A DNA stretch of 64,000 nucleotides, from positions 1-64,000 of the forward strand of contig CAVVPG010000004.1 in NCBI GenBank assembly GCA_963750075.1. The letters run 5' to 3'. This DNA comes from Bog-473 sp963750075. GTDB lineage: Bacteria; Actinomycetota; Acidimicrobiia; Acidimicrobiales; RAAP-2. Below the pieces are notes generated by a model that had not been told where the DNA came from, did no database searches, and saw only the letters and a list, made by a program, of their open reading frames with translations. Position 1 is the first letter of the stretch, and each line of letters starts with the position of its first letter. Positions 27,080-35,400 of the stretch are shown piece by piece. Position numbers and translations under genes: made by a program.

Positions 27080-28062
27080 GTCAGGTCGTCGACCTGAGCC
27101 CGGGAGTCCCTCCGGACGAACCGGGCGCGCCACTGCTCGCGCCGGTTGACACCAAGAACGTCACCGTCGAGACCCCGCTCCGCCGTCGCCTGACGGGCCT
27201 GACCATGGTGGCACCGATGCTCGTCGTCGTCCTCGTCTTCATGGGATGGCCGGCCATCTGGACGTTCGTCCTGTCGTTCACCAACATGACGGTCACCGGG
27301 CCGACCGCGACGCACTACCAGTTCGTCGGGCTCGACAATTACCGCCAGCTCTTCTCCTCCGGCAGCGGGCTGGCCGACTCGGTCGGCAAGAGCATCTACT
27401 ACCTCGTCGTCTCCGGGTATCTCGGACAGGCCGTGCTCGGCTTCCTGCTCGCCTACTTCCTCTCCCGGTCGACCTACGTCGTCCGCGCCACGGTCGGGGC
27501 CATCGTCATCGTGGCGTGGCTCGTCCCCGAGATCGTCACCTCCTACATGTGGTTCGTCCTCCTGAGCGACGGCGGTGTGCTCGGCCAGGGGTATCACCTG
27601 TTCGGACTGAACTACCAGAGCTGGCTCACGACCAATCCCATGCTCGCGGTGAGCCTGGCCAACGCCTGGCGGGGCGCCGCCTTCTCCTTCCTCCTGTTCT
27701 CGGCTGCCCTCGACGGCATCCCCACCGATCTGATCGACGCCTCCGAGGTGGACGGCGCCGGCGGCTGGCGGCGCCTGACCCGGCTCACCATCCCCCTCAT
27801 GTCCTCAGCGATCGTCGTGGACCTGGTCATCATCACGTTGGCCACGCTGAACGACTTCTCGCTGATCTACGCCATGACCGGCGGCGGGCCGGGCAATGCG
27901 TCCAATGTCCTGTCGGTGTTCATGTACCGCCAGGCCTTCTCGAACTTCGAGCTCGCCTACGGCACGGCCATCGCAGTCGTCCTGCTCCTCGTGGGCGCCG
28001 TCCTGGCCGCCGTCTACATCCGGCTGTTGCGGCGGCAAGGGTCGCTGGCCGAGATGCGGTAG
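27076..28062 (+). CDS. Sugar ABC importer permease, MalF type
   Basis: This 328-residue membrane protein has a roughly 45-residue cytoplasmic lead, then six predicted helices from about residue 50. The coupling motif VDGAGGWRRLTRLTIPLM (around 220-237) is the EAA loop that docks on the ATPase. MalF/UgpA-type proteins form half of the channel. The start overlaps the binding-protein stop, and the MalG-type partner follows seven bases after its stop, so the operon is tight and complete. Confidence 0.92.
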   Translation: MSQVVDLSPGVPPDEPGAPLLAPVDTKNVTVETPLRRRLTGLTMVAPMLVVVLVFMGWPAIWTFVLSFTNMTVTGPTATHYQFVGLDNYRQLFSSGSGLADSVGKSIYYLVVSGYLGQAVLGFLLAYFLSRSTYVVRATVGAIVIVAWLVPEIVTSYMWFVLLSDGGVLGQGYHLFGLNYQSWLTTNPMLAVSLANAWRGAAFSFLLFSAALDGIPTDLIDASEVDGAGGWRRLTRLTIPLMSSAIVVDLVIITLATLNDFSLIYAMTGGGPGNASNVLSVFMYRQAFSNFELAYGTAIAVVLLLVGAVLAAVYIRLLRRQGSLAEMR

Positions 28063-28068
28063 GCGGCC

Positions 28069-28890
28069 GTGGCACCCCGCAACGGCAGGACCGGCGTCCT
28101 CGTCCCCTCCCTGGCGATGTCCGCGGTCGGCCTCATCTTTCTCGTACCGTTCCTGTGGCTGATCGTGACGGCGTTCAAGACCCACGGCAACCTCACCATC
28201 GGGGGCGGGGGGCCCATCACCCTCAAGAACTTCCAGACGGTCCTACACGGGAGCTTCCTGTCCGCGCTGGGCAACTCCATGTACCTCGCCGTGGGGACGA
28301 CGGTGCTCACCACGGTGTTCGGCATCGTCGCCGCCTACCCGCTGTCGCGCTACCGCTCCCGGGTCCAGATCTGGTTCGTGTACGCGCTGGCCTTCATGGC
28401 CTCGCTGCCGATCATCGCGCTGATGATCCCGGCCTACGACTTCTACGTGTCGGCCAATCTCATCAACTCGAAGTTCTGGACGGTCTGGTTCCTCACCGCC
28501 ACCTCGCTCCCCTTCGCCACCTGGGTGGGCCGCTCCTTCATCGACGCGGTGCCCCTGGAGCTCGAGGAGTCCGCCTGGATCGACGGCAACTCGCGCTTCG
28601 GGTCGTTACGGCGCATCGTCCTCCCGCTCGTCATCCCCGGGCTCTGTGTCATCGCGGTCTACACCTTCGTGAACGCGTGGGGGAACTTCTTCGTGCCGCT
28701 CATCCTCCTGGAGGGGAACAACGAGCCGGCATCGGTCACCATCTACGGCTACTTCAGCCAGTATGGAGTGAACTACGGCCAGGTGGCCGCCTTCGCGATC
28801 CTGTACTCGCTGCCCCCGGTCCTGCTGTACCTCGGGGTCACGAGGTGGGTCGGGGCGGGCTTCTCCCTCGGCGGCGCCATCAAGGGTTGA
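28069..28890 (+). CDS. Sugar ABC importer permease, MalG type
   Basis: The 273 residues form six predicted helices, with the EAA loop LEESAWIDGNSRFGSLRRI near residues 165-183. MalG/UgpE-type proteins are the second half of the channel. The GTG start lies seven bases after the MalF-type gene. It is the last gene of the sugar operon and stops eight bases before the convergent uvrB stop, leaving almost no room for a terminator. Confidence 0.92.
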   Translation: MAPRNGRTGVLVPSLAMSAVGLIFLVPFLWLIVTAFKTHGNLTIGGGGPITLKNFQTVLHGSFLSALGNSMYLAVGTTVLTTVFGIVAAYPLSRYRSRVQIWFVYALAFMASLPIIALMIPAYDFYVSANLINSKFWTVWFLTATSLPFATWVGRSFIDAVPLELEESAWIDGNSRFGSLRRIVLPLVIPGLCVIAVYTFVNAWGNFFVPLILLEGNNEPASVTIYGYFSQYGVNYGQVAAFAILYSLPPVLLYLGVTRWVGAGFSLGGAIKG

Positions 28891-28898
28891 GAGCCGGC

Positions 28899-30941
28899 TC
28901 AGCCGGGGATGGAGGCCCGCAGCTCGGCGATCTCGTCCCGCAGCAGCGCCGCCTCCTCGTAGCGGAGGTCGGCCGCCGCCGCCTTCATCTCCGCCTCCAG
29001 CTGTCCCATCAGCTCCATGGCGGCCGCCGGTGTCGACGCGTCGCCCTCGGCGAGGAGCTGCGGGGGGCGCCGGTTGCCCCGCACCGCCGCGTTCTTGCGC
29101 ACCTCGGCCCGGCTGCGGCCCGCCTTGGCGACGCCGCCACTCGTTCCCCGGAGGCGCTCCAAGATGTCGGTGACCGACTTGCGGATCGTCTGGGGGTCGA
29201 TCCCGTGCTCCCGGTTGTAGGCGATCTGGACCTCGCGGCGGCGCTGGGTCACCGACACCGCCTCCCGCATGGAGTCGGTGACGGTGTCCGCGTAGAGCAC
29301 GACCATCCCGTCCACGTTGCGGGCGGCCCGGCCCATGGTCTGGATCAGCGAGGAGGCGGAGCGCAAGAACCCCTCCTTGTCGGCGTCGAGGATGGCGACG
29401 AGCGCCACCTCCGGCAGGTCGAGGCCCTCCCGCAGCAGGTTGATGCCGACCAGGACGTCGATGGTGCCCAGCCGCAGCTCCCGCAGGATCTCGATGCGGG
29501 TGATCGTGTCGATGTCCGAGTGGAGGTACTGCACCCGCACACCGGCGTCGGCCAGGTAGTCCGTGAGGTCCTCCGCCATCTTCTTGGTGAGCGTGGTGAC
29601 GAGGACCCGGCCTCCGGCTCCGACGGTCTTCTGGATGCGAGCGATCAGGTCGTCGACCTGGCCCTTGGTCGGCATGATGGTGACCTCGGGGTCGACCAGC
29701 CCGGTGGGACGGATCACCTGCTCGACCACCTGGACCGAGTGCTCCAGCTCGAATGGGCCCGGCGTCGCCGACACGAACACGCACTGCGGGACGCGCTCGA
29801 CGAACTCGTCGAACCGCAGGGGCCGGTTGTCCTTGGCCGAGGGCAACCGGAAGCCGTGCTCGACGAGCACGTCCTTGCGGGAGCGGTCGCCCGCGTACTG
29901 CCCGTGCAGCTGCGGCACCGCGACGTGGCTCTCGTCGATCACGCACAGGTAGTCCTTGGGGAAGAAGTCCAGCAGCGTGAACGGGGTCTCGCCCGGGGCG
30001 CGGCCGTCGAGATGGCGGCTGTAGTTCTCGACCCCCGAGCACACACCCGTCTCGGCCAGCATCTCGAGGTCGTGCTCCGTGCGGACCCGGAGGCGTTGCG
30101 CCTCGAGCAGCTTTCCCTCCCGCTCGAATTCCTGGAGCCGCTCCCGCAGCTCCACCTCGATGGTCCCGACGGCGCGCTGGATGATCTCGTCGCCGGTGAC
30201 GTAGTGGGTCGCCGCGTACACCGCGACGTCCTCCATCTCCTCACCCATCTCGCCGGTGAGGACGTCGAAGGGCACGATGCGCTCGACGGTGTCCCCGAAC
30301 ATCTCAACCCTGAGCGCCTGCTCCTCGTACGCCGGGTGGATCTCGACCGTGTCCCCGCGGGCCCGGAAGGTCCCGCGCACGAGGTTGACGTCGTTGCGGG
30401 CGTACTGGAGGTCGACCAAGCGGCGCAGTATGTCGCGCTGGTCCATTTGGTCGCCCACCGCGAGCCCGAGGATGCGGTCGCGGTACTCCTCGGGCGAGCC
30501 CAGGCCGTAGATGCAGGAGACCGAGGCGACCACGATCACGTCGCGCCGCATGAGGAGCGAGGAGGTCGTGGCGTGCCGGAGCCGGTCGATCTCGTCGTTG
30601 ATGGACGAGTCCTTCTCGATGTAGGTGTCCGTGGTCGGGAGGTAGGCCTCGGGCTGGTAGTAGTCGTAATAGGAGACGAAGAACTCGACCCGGTTCTTCG
30701 GGAAGAGCTCGCGCAGCTCGGAGGACAGCTGCGCGGCCAGGGACTTGTTGGGCTCGATGATCAGCGTCGGGCGCTGGACCTGCTCGACCATCCAGGCGAT
30801 CGTCGCCGTCTTCCCCGAGCCGGTGATGCCCTGCAGGGTCTGGTAGCGGTCGCCCCTGCGGACCCCACGGGCCAGGTCGGTGATGGCCGTGGGCTGGTCA
30901 CCCGACGGCTTGAACGGTGAGACGACCTCGAACTCGGGCAT
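28899..30941 (-). CDS. uvrB: Excinuclease ABC subunit B
   Basis: UvrB is the DNA-unwinding, damage-verifying helicase of nucleotide excision repair. The 680 residues show GITGSGKTATIAW (Walker A), the beta-hairpin region (FVSYYDYYQPEAYLP), DESHVAVPQLHGQY, the SATPGPFE motif, VGINLLREGLDLPEV and QTMGRAARNVDG. A C-terminal UVR motif (YEEAALLRDEIAEL) contacts UvrC. Full length and intact. It is convergent with the sugar operon; coaE lies 33 bases upstream on the same strand and may share its transcript. Confidence 0.97.
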   Translation of the reverse strand: MPEFEVVSPFKPSGDQPTAITDLARGVRRGDRYQTLQGITGSGKTATIAWMVEQVQRPTLIIEPNKSLAAQLSSELRELFPKNRVEFFVSYYDYYQPEAYLPTTDTYIEKDSSINDEIDRLRHATTSSLLMRRDVIVVASVSCIYGLGSPEEYRDRILGLAVGDQMDQRDILRRLVDLQYARNDVNLVRGTFRARGDTVEIHPAYEEQALRVEMFGDTVERIVPFDVLTGEMGEEMEDVAVYAATHYVTGDEIIQRAVGTIEVELRERLQEFEREGKLLEAQRLRVRTEHDLEMLAETGVCSGVENYSRHLDGRAPGETPFTLLDFFPKDYLCVIDESHVAVPQLHGQYAGDRSRKDVLVEHGFRLPSAKDNRPLRFDEFVERVPQCVFVSATPGPFELEHSVQVVEQVIRPTGLVDPEVTIMPTKGQVDDLIARIQKTVGAGGRVLVTTLTKKMAEDLTDYLADAGVRVQYLHSDIDTITRIEILRELRLGTIDVLVGINLLREGLDLPEVALVAILDADKEGFLRSASSLIQTMGRAARNVDGMVVLYADTVTDSMREAVSVTQRRREVQIAYNREHGIDPQTIRKSVTDILERLRGTSGGVAKAGRSRAEVRKNAAVRGNRRPPQLLAEGDASTPAAAMELMGQLEAEMKAAAADLRYEEAALLRDEIAELRASIPG

Positions 30942-30974
30942 GGCGCCCCGAGGCTACCCGGGGGCTGTGACCGC

Positions 30975-31595
30975 TCAGGCGTGCTCGCGGCGCTCCGCGG
31001 CGGCGGCCAGAAGCCAGTCCCACAGCTTGGCCACCTCCACCTCGAGGGCGGCCCGGTCACCCGAGTTGTCCACCACGTAGTCGGCCTCCTTGACCCTCTC
31101 CTCCCGCGAGATCTGGGAGCGGATCCGCGCCTCCGCGTCCGCCCGGTCGAAGTCGCGCTGGGCCAGCAGGCGCTCGAGCGCGATATCGGTGGGGCAGTCG
31201 ACCACGACCACCTTGTGCAGCCGGACCGTGTCCCGGTGGGCGGCCGTCAGCAGTGGGATGGCCAGGACCACGATGTCGTCGGTGCCGGCGTGGGCGTCGC
31301 GCGCCTCGATCATGGCGATGCCGATGGCCGGGTGGGTGATGGCGTTGAGCGCCAACCGCGACTCCTCGTCCGCGAAGGCGAGGGCCGCCAGCGCCGGACG
31401 GTCGATCGTGCCGTCCGCCGCCAGGATCCCCGGGCCGAAGCGCTCGATCAGGGGTTGGTACGCCGGACCCCCCGGCGCCACCACGTCGCGGGCCACCTGG
31501 TCCGCGTCGATCAGCACGGCGCCCCGCTGGACCAGGAGATCGGCCACCGCTGACTTCCCCGACCCGATGCCGCCGGTGAGGCCGACGGCGAGCAT
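30975..31595 (-). CDS. coaE: Dephospho-CoA kinase
   Basis: CoaE performs the last step of coenzyme A synthesis, phosphorylating the 3'-hydroxyl of dephospho-CoA. The 206 residues show the P-loop GLTGGIGSGKSAVADLL, the DADQVARDVV substrate site, the ITHPAI segment and VVDCPTDIALERL with a RIRSQ lid. ATG at 31595 overlaps the methyltransferase stop (ATGA). In mycobacteria coaE lies between rpsA and uvrB as a stand-alone or DUF-fused gene; here it has no C-terminal GrpB-like extension. It is cotranscribed with the methyltransferase above it. Confidence 0.94.
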   Translation of the reverse strand: MLAVGLTGGIGSGKSAVADLLVQRGAVLIDADQVARDVVAPGGPAYQPLIERFGPGILAADGTIDRPALAALAFADEESRLALNAITHPAIGIAMIEARDAHAGTDDIVVLAIPLLTAAHRDTVRLHKVVVVDCPTDIALERLLAQRDFDRADAEARIRSQISREERVKEADYVVDNSGDRAALEVEVAKLWDWLLAAAAERREHA

Positions 31596-32398
31596 CAACC
31601 GGCGCCCTCCCGACGCGGCCGGCGGGCCACGGCGAACAGCACCAACGTGGTGTCGTCGGGATCGTCGGTCACGAACCAGTCGTCCGCGGTGATCCCCGTG
31701 GCGCCCCCCGTGTCGTCGCGGGCCACCACCTTGTAGGCCACGGGCAGCAGCCGGGTGTACGCCCACACGTACCACTCGTGCGGCATGCGATGGCGCAGGT
31801 CGAACGCGTCGAGCCTGAGCAGCTTGGCCGCCTTGACCCGCCGCGCCTGGAAGTCCGCCTTCACGTGGGGTGCGGCGTCGACACCGCCGAGCCACACGTC
31901 GGCGAAGTGGCGCTCGAGTATGTCCCGCAGCTCGTCCCGATCGAACGGGTGCAGGTGGAACGGGTTCTCGAAGTCCGCCGGCCGGTTCGGGGTCAGTACG
32001 CAGGCCAGGCCGCCGTCCCGGACGACGCGTGCGAGCTCCGAGACGTGGGGCTCGGGGTCCGTGAAATGCTCGATGAGATGCGAGGAGCACGCACCGTCGA
32101 AGCTGCCCGACGCGAGGCCCAGTCCCAGCGCGTCCATCCGAGCCACGCGCAGGCCTTCCGGCCCGTAGCGCGAGGCGGCGGCGGCCACGGCCTCCGACGA
32201 GTAGTCCACCCCGAGGACCTCCCGCCCGGCGCCGAGGAACCTCGCCGACTCGAACCCTTGGCCGCACCCGACGTCGAGAATGCGCCCCTTCCCGATCCGC
32301 TCGAGGACGGCCCGGTAACCCGCTTCGTGCAGCGCCAGCAGTGAGTCAGGGGTCACCCCCTGCTGCGGCCGCTCGCCCGTCAGGCGGCTCTTGGTCAT
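31595..32398 (-). CDS. Class I SAM-dependent methyltransferase
   Basis: The protein has about 267 residues. The SAM-binding motif ILDVGCGQG sits near residue 40, with Asp in VLGVDYSS (motif II) and LASGSFDGACSSHLIEH (motif IV), then the post-motif LARVVRDGGLACVLTPN. This is the Methyltransf_11 pattern of small-molecule or lipid-linked glycan methylation. The C-terminal part has a WYVWAYTRLLP segment that may touch the membrane. It diverges from the AftD-like gene and overlaps coaE, so it bridges housekeeping and envelope genes. ATG 32398 was chosen; GTG 32422 is possible. The acceptor is unknown. Confidence 0.82.
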   Translation of the reverse strand: MTKSRLTGERPQQGVTPDSLLALHEAGYRAVLERIGKGRILDVGCGQGFESARFLGAGREVLGVDYSSEAVAAAASRYGPEGLRVARMDALGLGLASGSFDGACSSHLIEHFTDPEPHVSELARVVRDGGLACVLTPNRPADFENPFHLHPFDRDELRDILERHFADVWLGGVDAAPHVKADFQARRVKAAKLLRLDAFDLRHRMPHEWYVWAYTRLLPVAYKVVARDDTGGATGITADDWFVTDDPDDTTLVLFAVARRPRREGAG

Positions 32399-32451
32399 GG
32401 TGGCCACGGGCGCTCCAATCACGGTGACACGCCGGGGTGGCGCTGCCTGCT

Positions 32452-32457
32452 TACACT
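32452..32457 (+). promoter_or_regulatory. Possible -10 element before the AftD-like gene
   Basis: TACACT lies 28 bases before the chosen ATG, giving a leader of about 20 bases. It lies in the divergent gap with the methyltransferase. A -35 is not clear. Confidence 0.25.
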
Positions 32458-32484
32458 ACCCGGCGACCTATCGGCCCCCTCTTC

Positions 32485-35400
32485 ATGACCACGTCCCCCA
32501 CCGTCACCGCCCCCCGAGGGCGGCACGCTGCCACACCACAAGCCGGCGGGAAGGGCGGGTGGTGGTGGATCGGGGGCGCCGCCGTGGTGGCCGGATTCGC
32601 CTACGCCCCCCTGCTGGCCGTGCGACCGGGCGTCGTCACCCCCGACACGAAGACCTACCTGTACCTCGACCCGACGCGCTTCCTCAGCCAGGCGGCCTTC
32701 ATGTGGAACCCGACCGTGGGTCTCGGGACGGTCAATCACCAGTACATCGGCTACCTGCTCCCCATGGGCCCGTTCTTCGCCGTCTTCCACCTTCTCGGCG
32801 TGCAGGTCTGGGTGGCCCAGCGGCTGTGGCTCGGGTCGATCCTCTTCGCGGCCGGGCTCGGCGTGCTGTACCTGTCGCGCATCCTCGGGTTGCGCGGCCC
32901 CGGTCCCGCCGCGGCGGCGCTCGCCTACATGCTCTCCCCTTACTTCTTGCAGTACGCGGGGCGCATCTCGGTCATCCTCCTGCCCTGGGCCGGCCTGCCC
33001 TTCATGCTGGGCCTCACCATCGTCGCCTTGCGCAGGGGCGGCTGGCGCGAGCCCGCCCTCTTCGCCGTGATCGTGGCGACGGTGAGCGGCATCAACGCCA
33101 GCTCCATCATCTACGTCAGCGTGGCGCCGGTCCTGTGGCTCCTCTACGCCGTCGTCGTCCTGCGGGAGTCGACGTGGCGGCGTGCCCTCGGCACCGGCCT
33201 CCGCGTCGGCGCCCTCACCCTGGGGGCCTGTCTGTGGTGGATAACGGGCCTCCAGGTGGAGGCGGCGTACGGCGTCAACGTCCTCAAATTCACCGAGACC
33301 ATCCCCTCGACGTCGGCGACATCCAACCCGGCCGACATCATCCGCGGCCTGGGTTACTGGTACTTCTACGGCACTGACCACCTCGGTCCCTGGACGAACG
33401 CCGCCATCCGCTTGACCCAGGACATCTCGCAGCTCGCGACCTCCTTCGCGGTGCCGGTCGTCGCGCTCGTGGCAGCGGCGTTCGTGCGCTGGCGCGAGCG
33501 GTCCTACTTCTTGATCCTCCTCCTCGTCGGCCTCGTGCTCTCCGTGGGGCCCTTCCCGTACTCGAACCCCACGGTGGTCGGGGGCGAGCTGAAGTCCTTC
33601 ATGACCGACACGACCGCCGGCCTCGCGCTGCGCTCGACCGACCGGGCCACGCCGCTGGTGCTGCTGGCGCTCGTCATGCTCCTCGGCAGTGGACTGACCG
33701 CGTTGTGGTCCCGCTTCACCATCGTCGGCCTCACCACGGCGATCCTGGTGGCGGGCCTCGTCGTGGCCAACATCCCTTCGCTCTTCCTCGGCGACACGAT
33801 CGCCAACAACTTCACCCAACCCGCCTCGCTCCCCTCCTACCAGCTCGCCGCCATCGACCACCTGAACGCGACCCACCCGGGCACGCGGGTGTTCGCCATC
33901 CCCGGCAACGACTTCGCCGCCTACCGCTGGGGTGACACGGTCGACACCCCCCAGAGCGCCCTGCTGACCCGCGACTTCGTGACCCGGGAGCAGCAGATCC
34001 TGGGGTCGATCGCCACGGCGGACACGCTCTACGCGACGGACGGACCCCTCCAGGACGGCACCGCCGACATGAACGCCTTGGCGCCCATGGCCCGCTTGAT
34101 GGGCGCCGGGGACCTGATGGTCGAATACGACCAGCAGTACGAGCGCTACGGGGTCCCGCAGCCCCAGCTCCTCGCCCTCCAACTCCTCCAGACCCCGCTG
34201 GGGCTCACCGACCCCGTCTCGTTCGGCACGCCCCGGCCCAACACGTCGATCGACTCGACGCTGAACGAGCAGGACCTCGCGGTGCCGGGCAACATCGGCT
34301 GGCCGTCTCCCATCGTCACCTACACCGTGCCCGATCCGCGCCCCATGCTCCGGGGCGAGTCGGACTCGGGGGCCGTGGTGATGGAGGGTGACGCCACCGG
34401 GCTCGACAACCTCGCCGGGCTCGGTCTCCTCAACACCAACAGCGCGATCTATTACGCGGGCACGCTCGCCAAGGACACGGCCCGCCTGCACGACCTCTCG
34501 TCGCTCGGTGCCCAGCTGGTCCTCACGGACACCAACCGCAAGCAGGCGTTCCGCTGGGACACGCTCACGGCCAACGCCGGCTACACGGAGACACCCAGCG
34601 ACAACCCGGCCAAGACCGACCTGAGCGACAGCCCGGTCGAGTTGTTCCCCGGCACCACCATCACGAGCAAGTCGTACGCGACCTACGTGGGCGCCGTGAA
34701 CGTCACCGCCAGCAGCTACGGCAACTCGGTGTCCTACACCCCGGAGAACCAGGCGTACAGCGCCATCGACGACAACCTCGATACGGCCTGGATCACGGGC
34801 ACCTTCGTCCCGGATCCCGCCGGCCAGTGGTGGCAGGCGCAGTTGACGAACCCGGTCACCACCGACCACATCACGTTGGTCCAGCCCCAACGCGGGGACC
34901 GCGCGCGCTGGGTGTCGGCCGTGACCCTCACCTTCGACGGCAAGCACCCGGTGCGCTATGACCTCACGCCCGCCTCCCACCTGCCCTCGGGCCAGACGCT
35001 CACGTTCAGCGCCCGGACGTTCCACACGCTTCGCGTGACCATCGACGGGACCACTGACGACACGGCTCCACCGGCGTCCGCTTCGGCCGTGGGGTTCGCC
35101 GAGGTCGAGATCCCCGGCGTGCAGGTGCGCCAGGTGATCCAGATGCCGAGCCAGATGCTCTCCACGCTCGGGGCGGCTTCCGCCGCCAACCGCCTGACCG
35201 TCGTGATGACCAGGCAGCGCACCTCGCAGTACCCGCCCCGGGACGACCCCGAGACAACCATCTCGCGCCAGTTCACGCTTCCCACCGCGCGGACCTTCAC
35301 CCTGTCGGGCAGCGCCGGCCTCTCGGCCCTGATCCCCGACGACGAGATCGACCGGCTCGTGGGCCGCACCCCCGCCGCCTCCGACGTCCGCGACGCCTAC

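Noticed and set aside
28891..28906. A short CCGGC/GCCGG hairpin between convergent sugar permease and uvrB
   Set aside because: Only five pairs, overlaps the uvrB stop and has no T tract; too weak to call a terminator.
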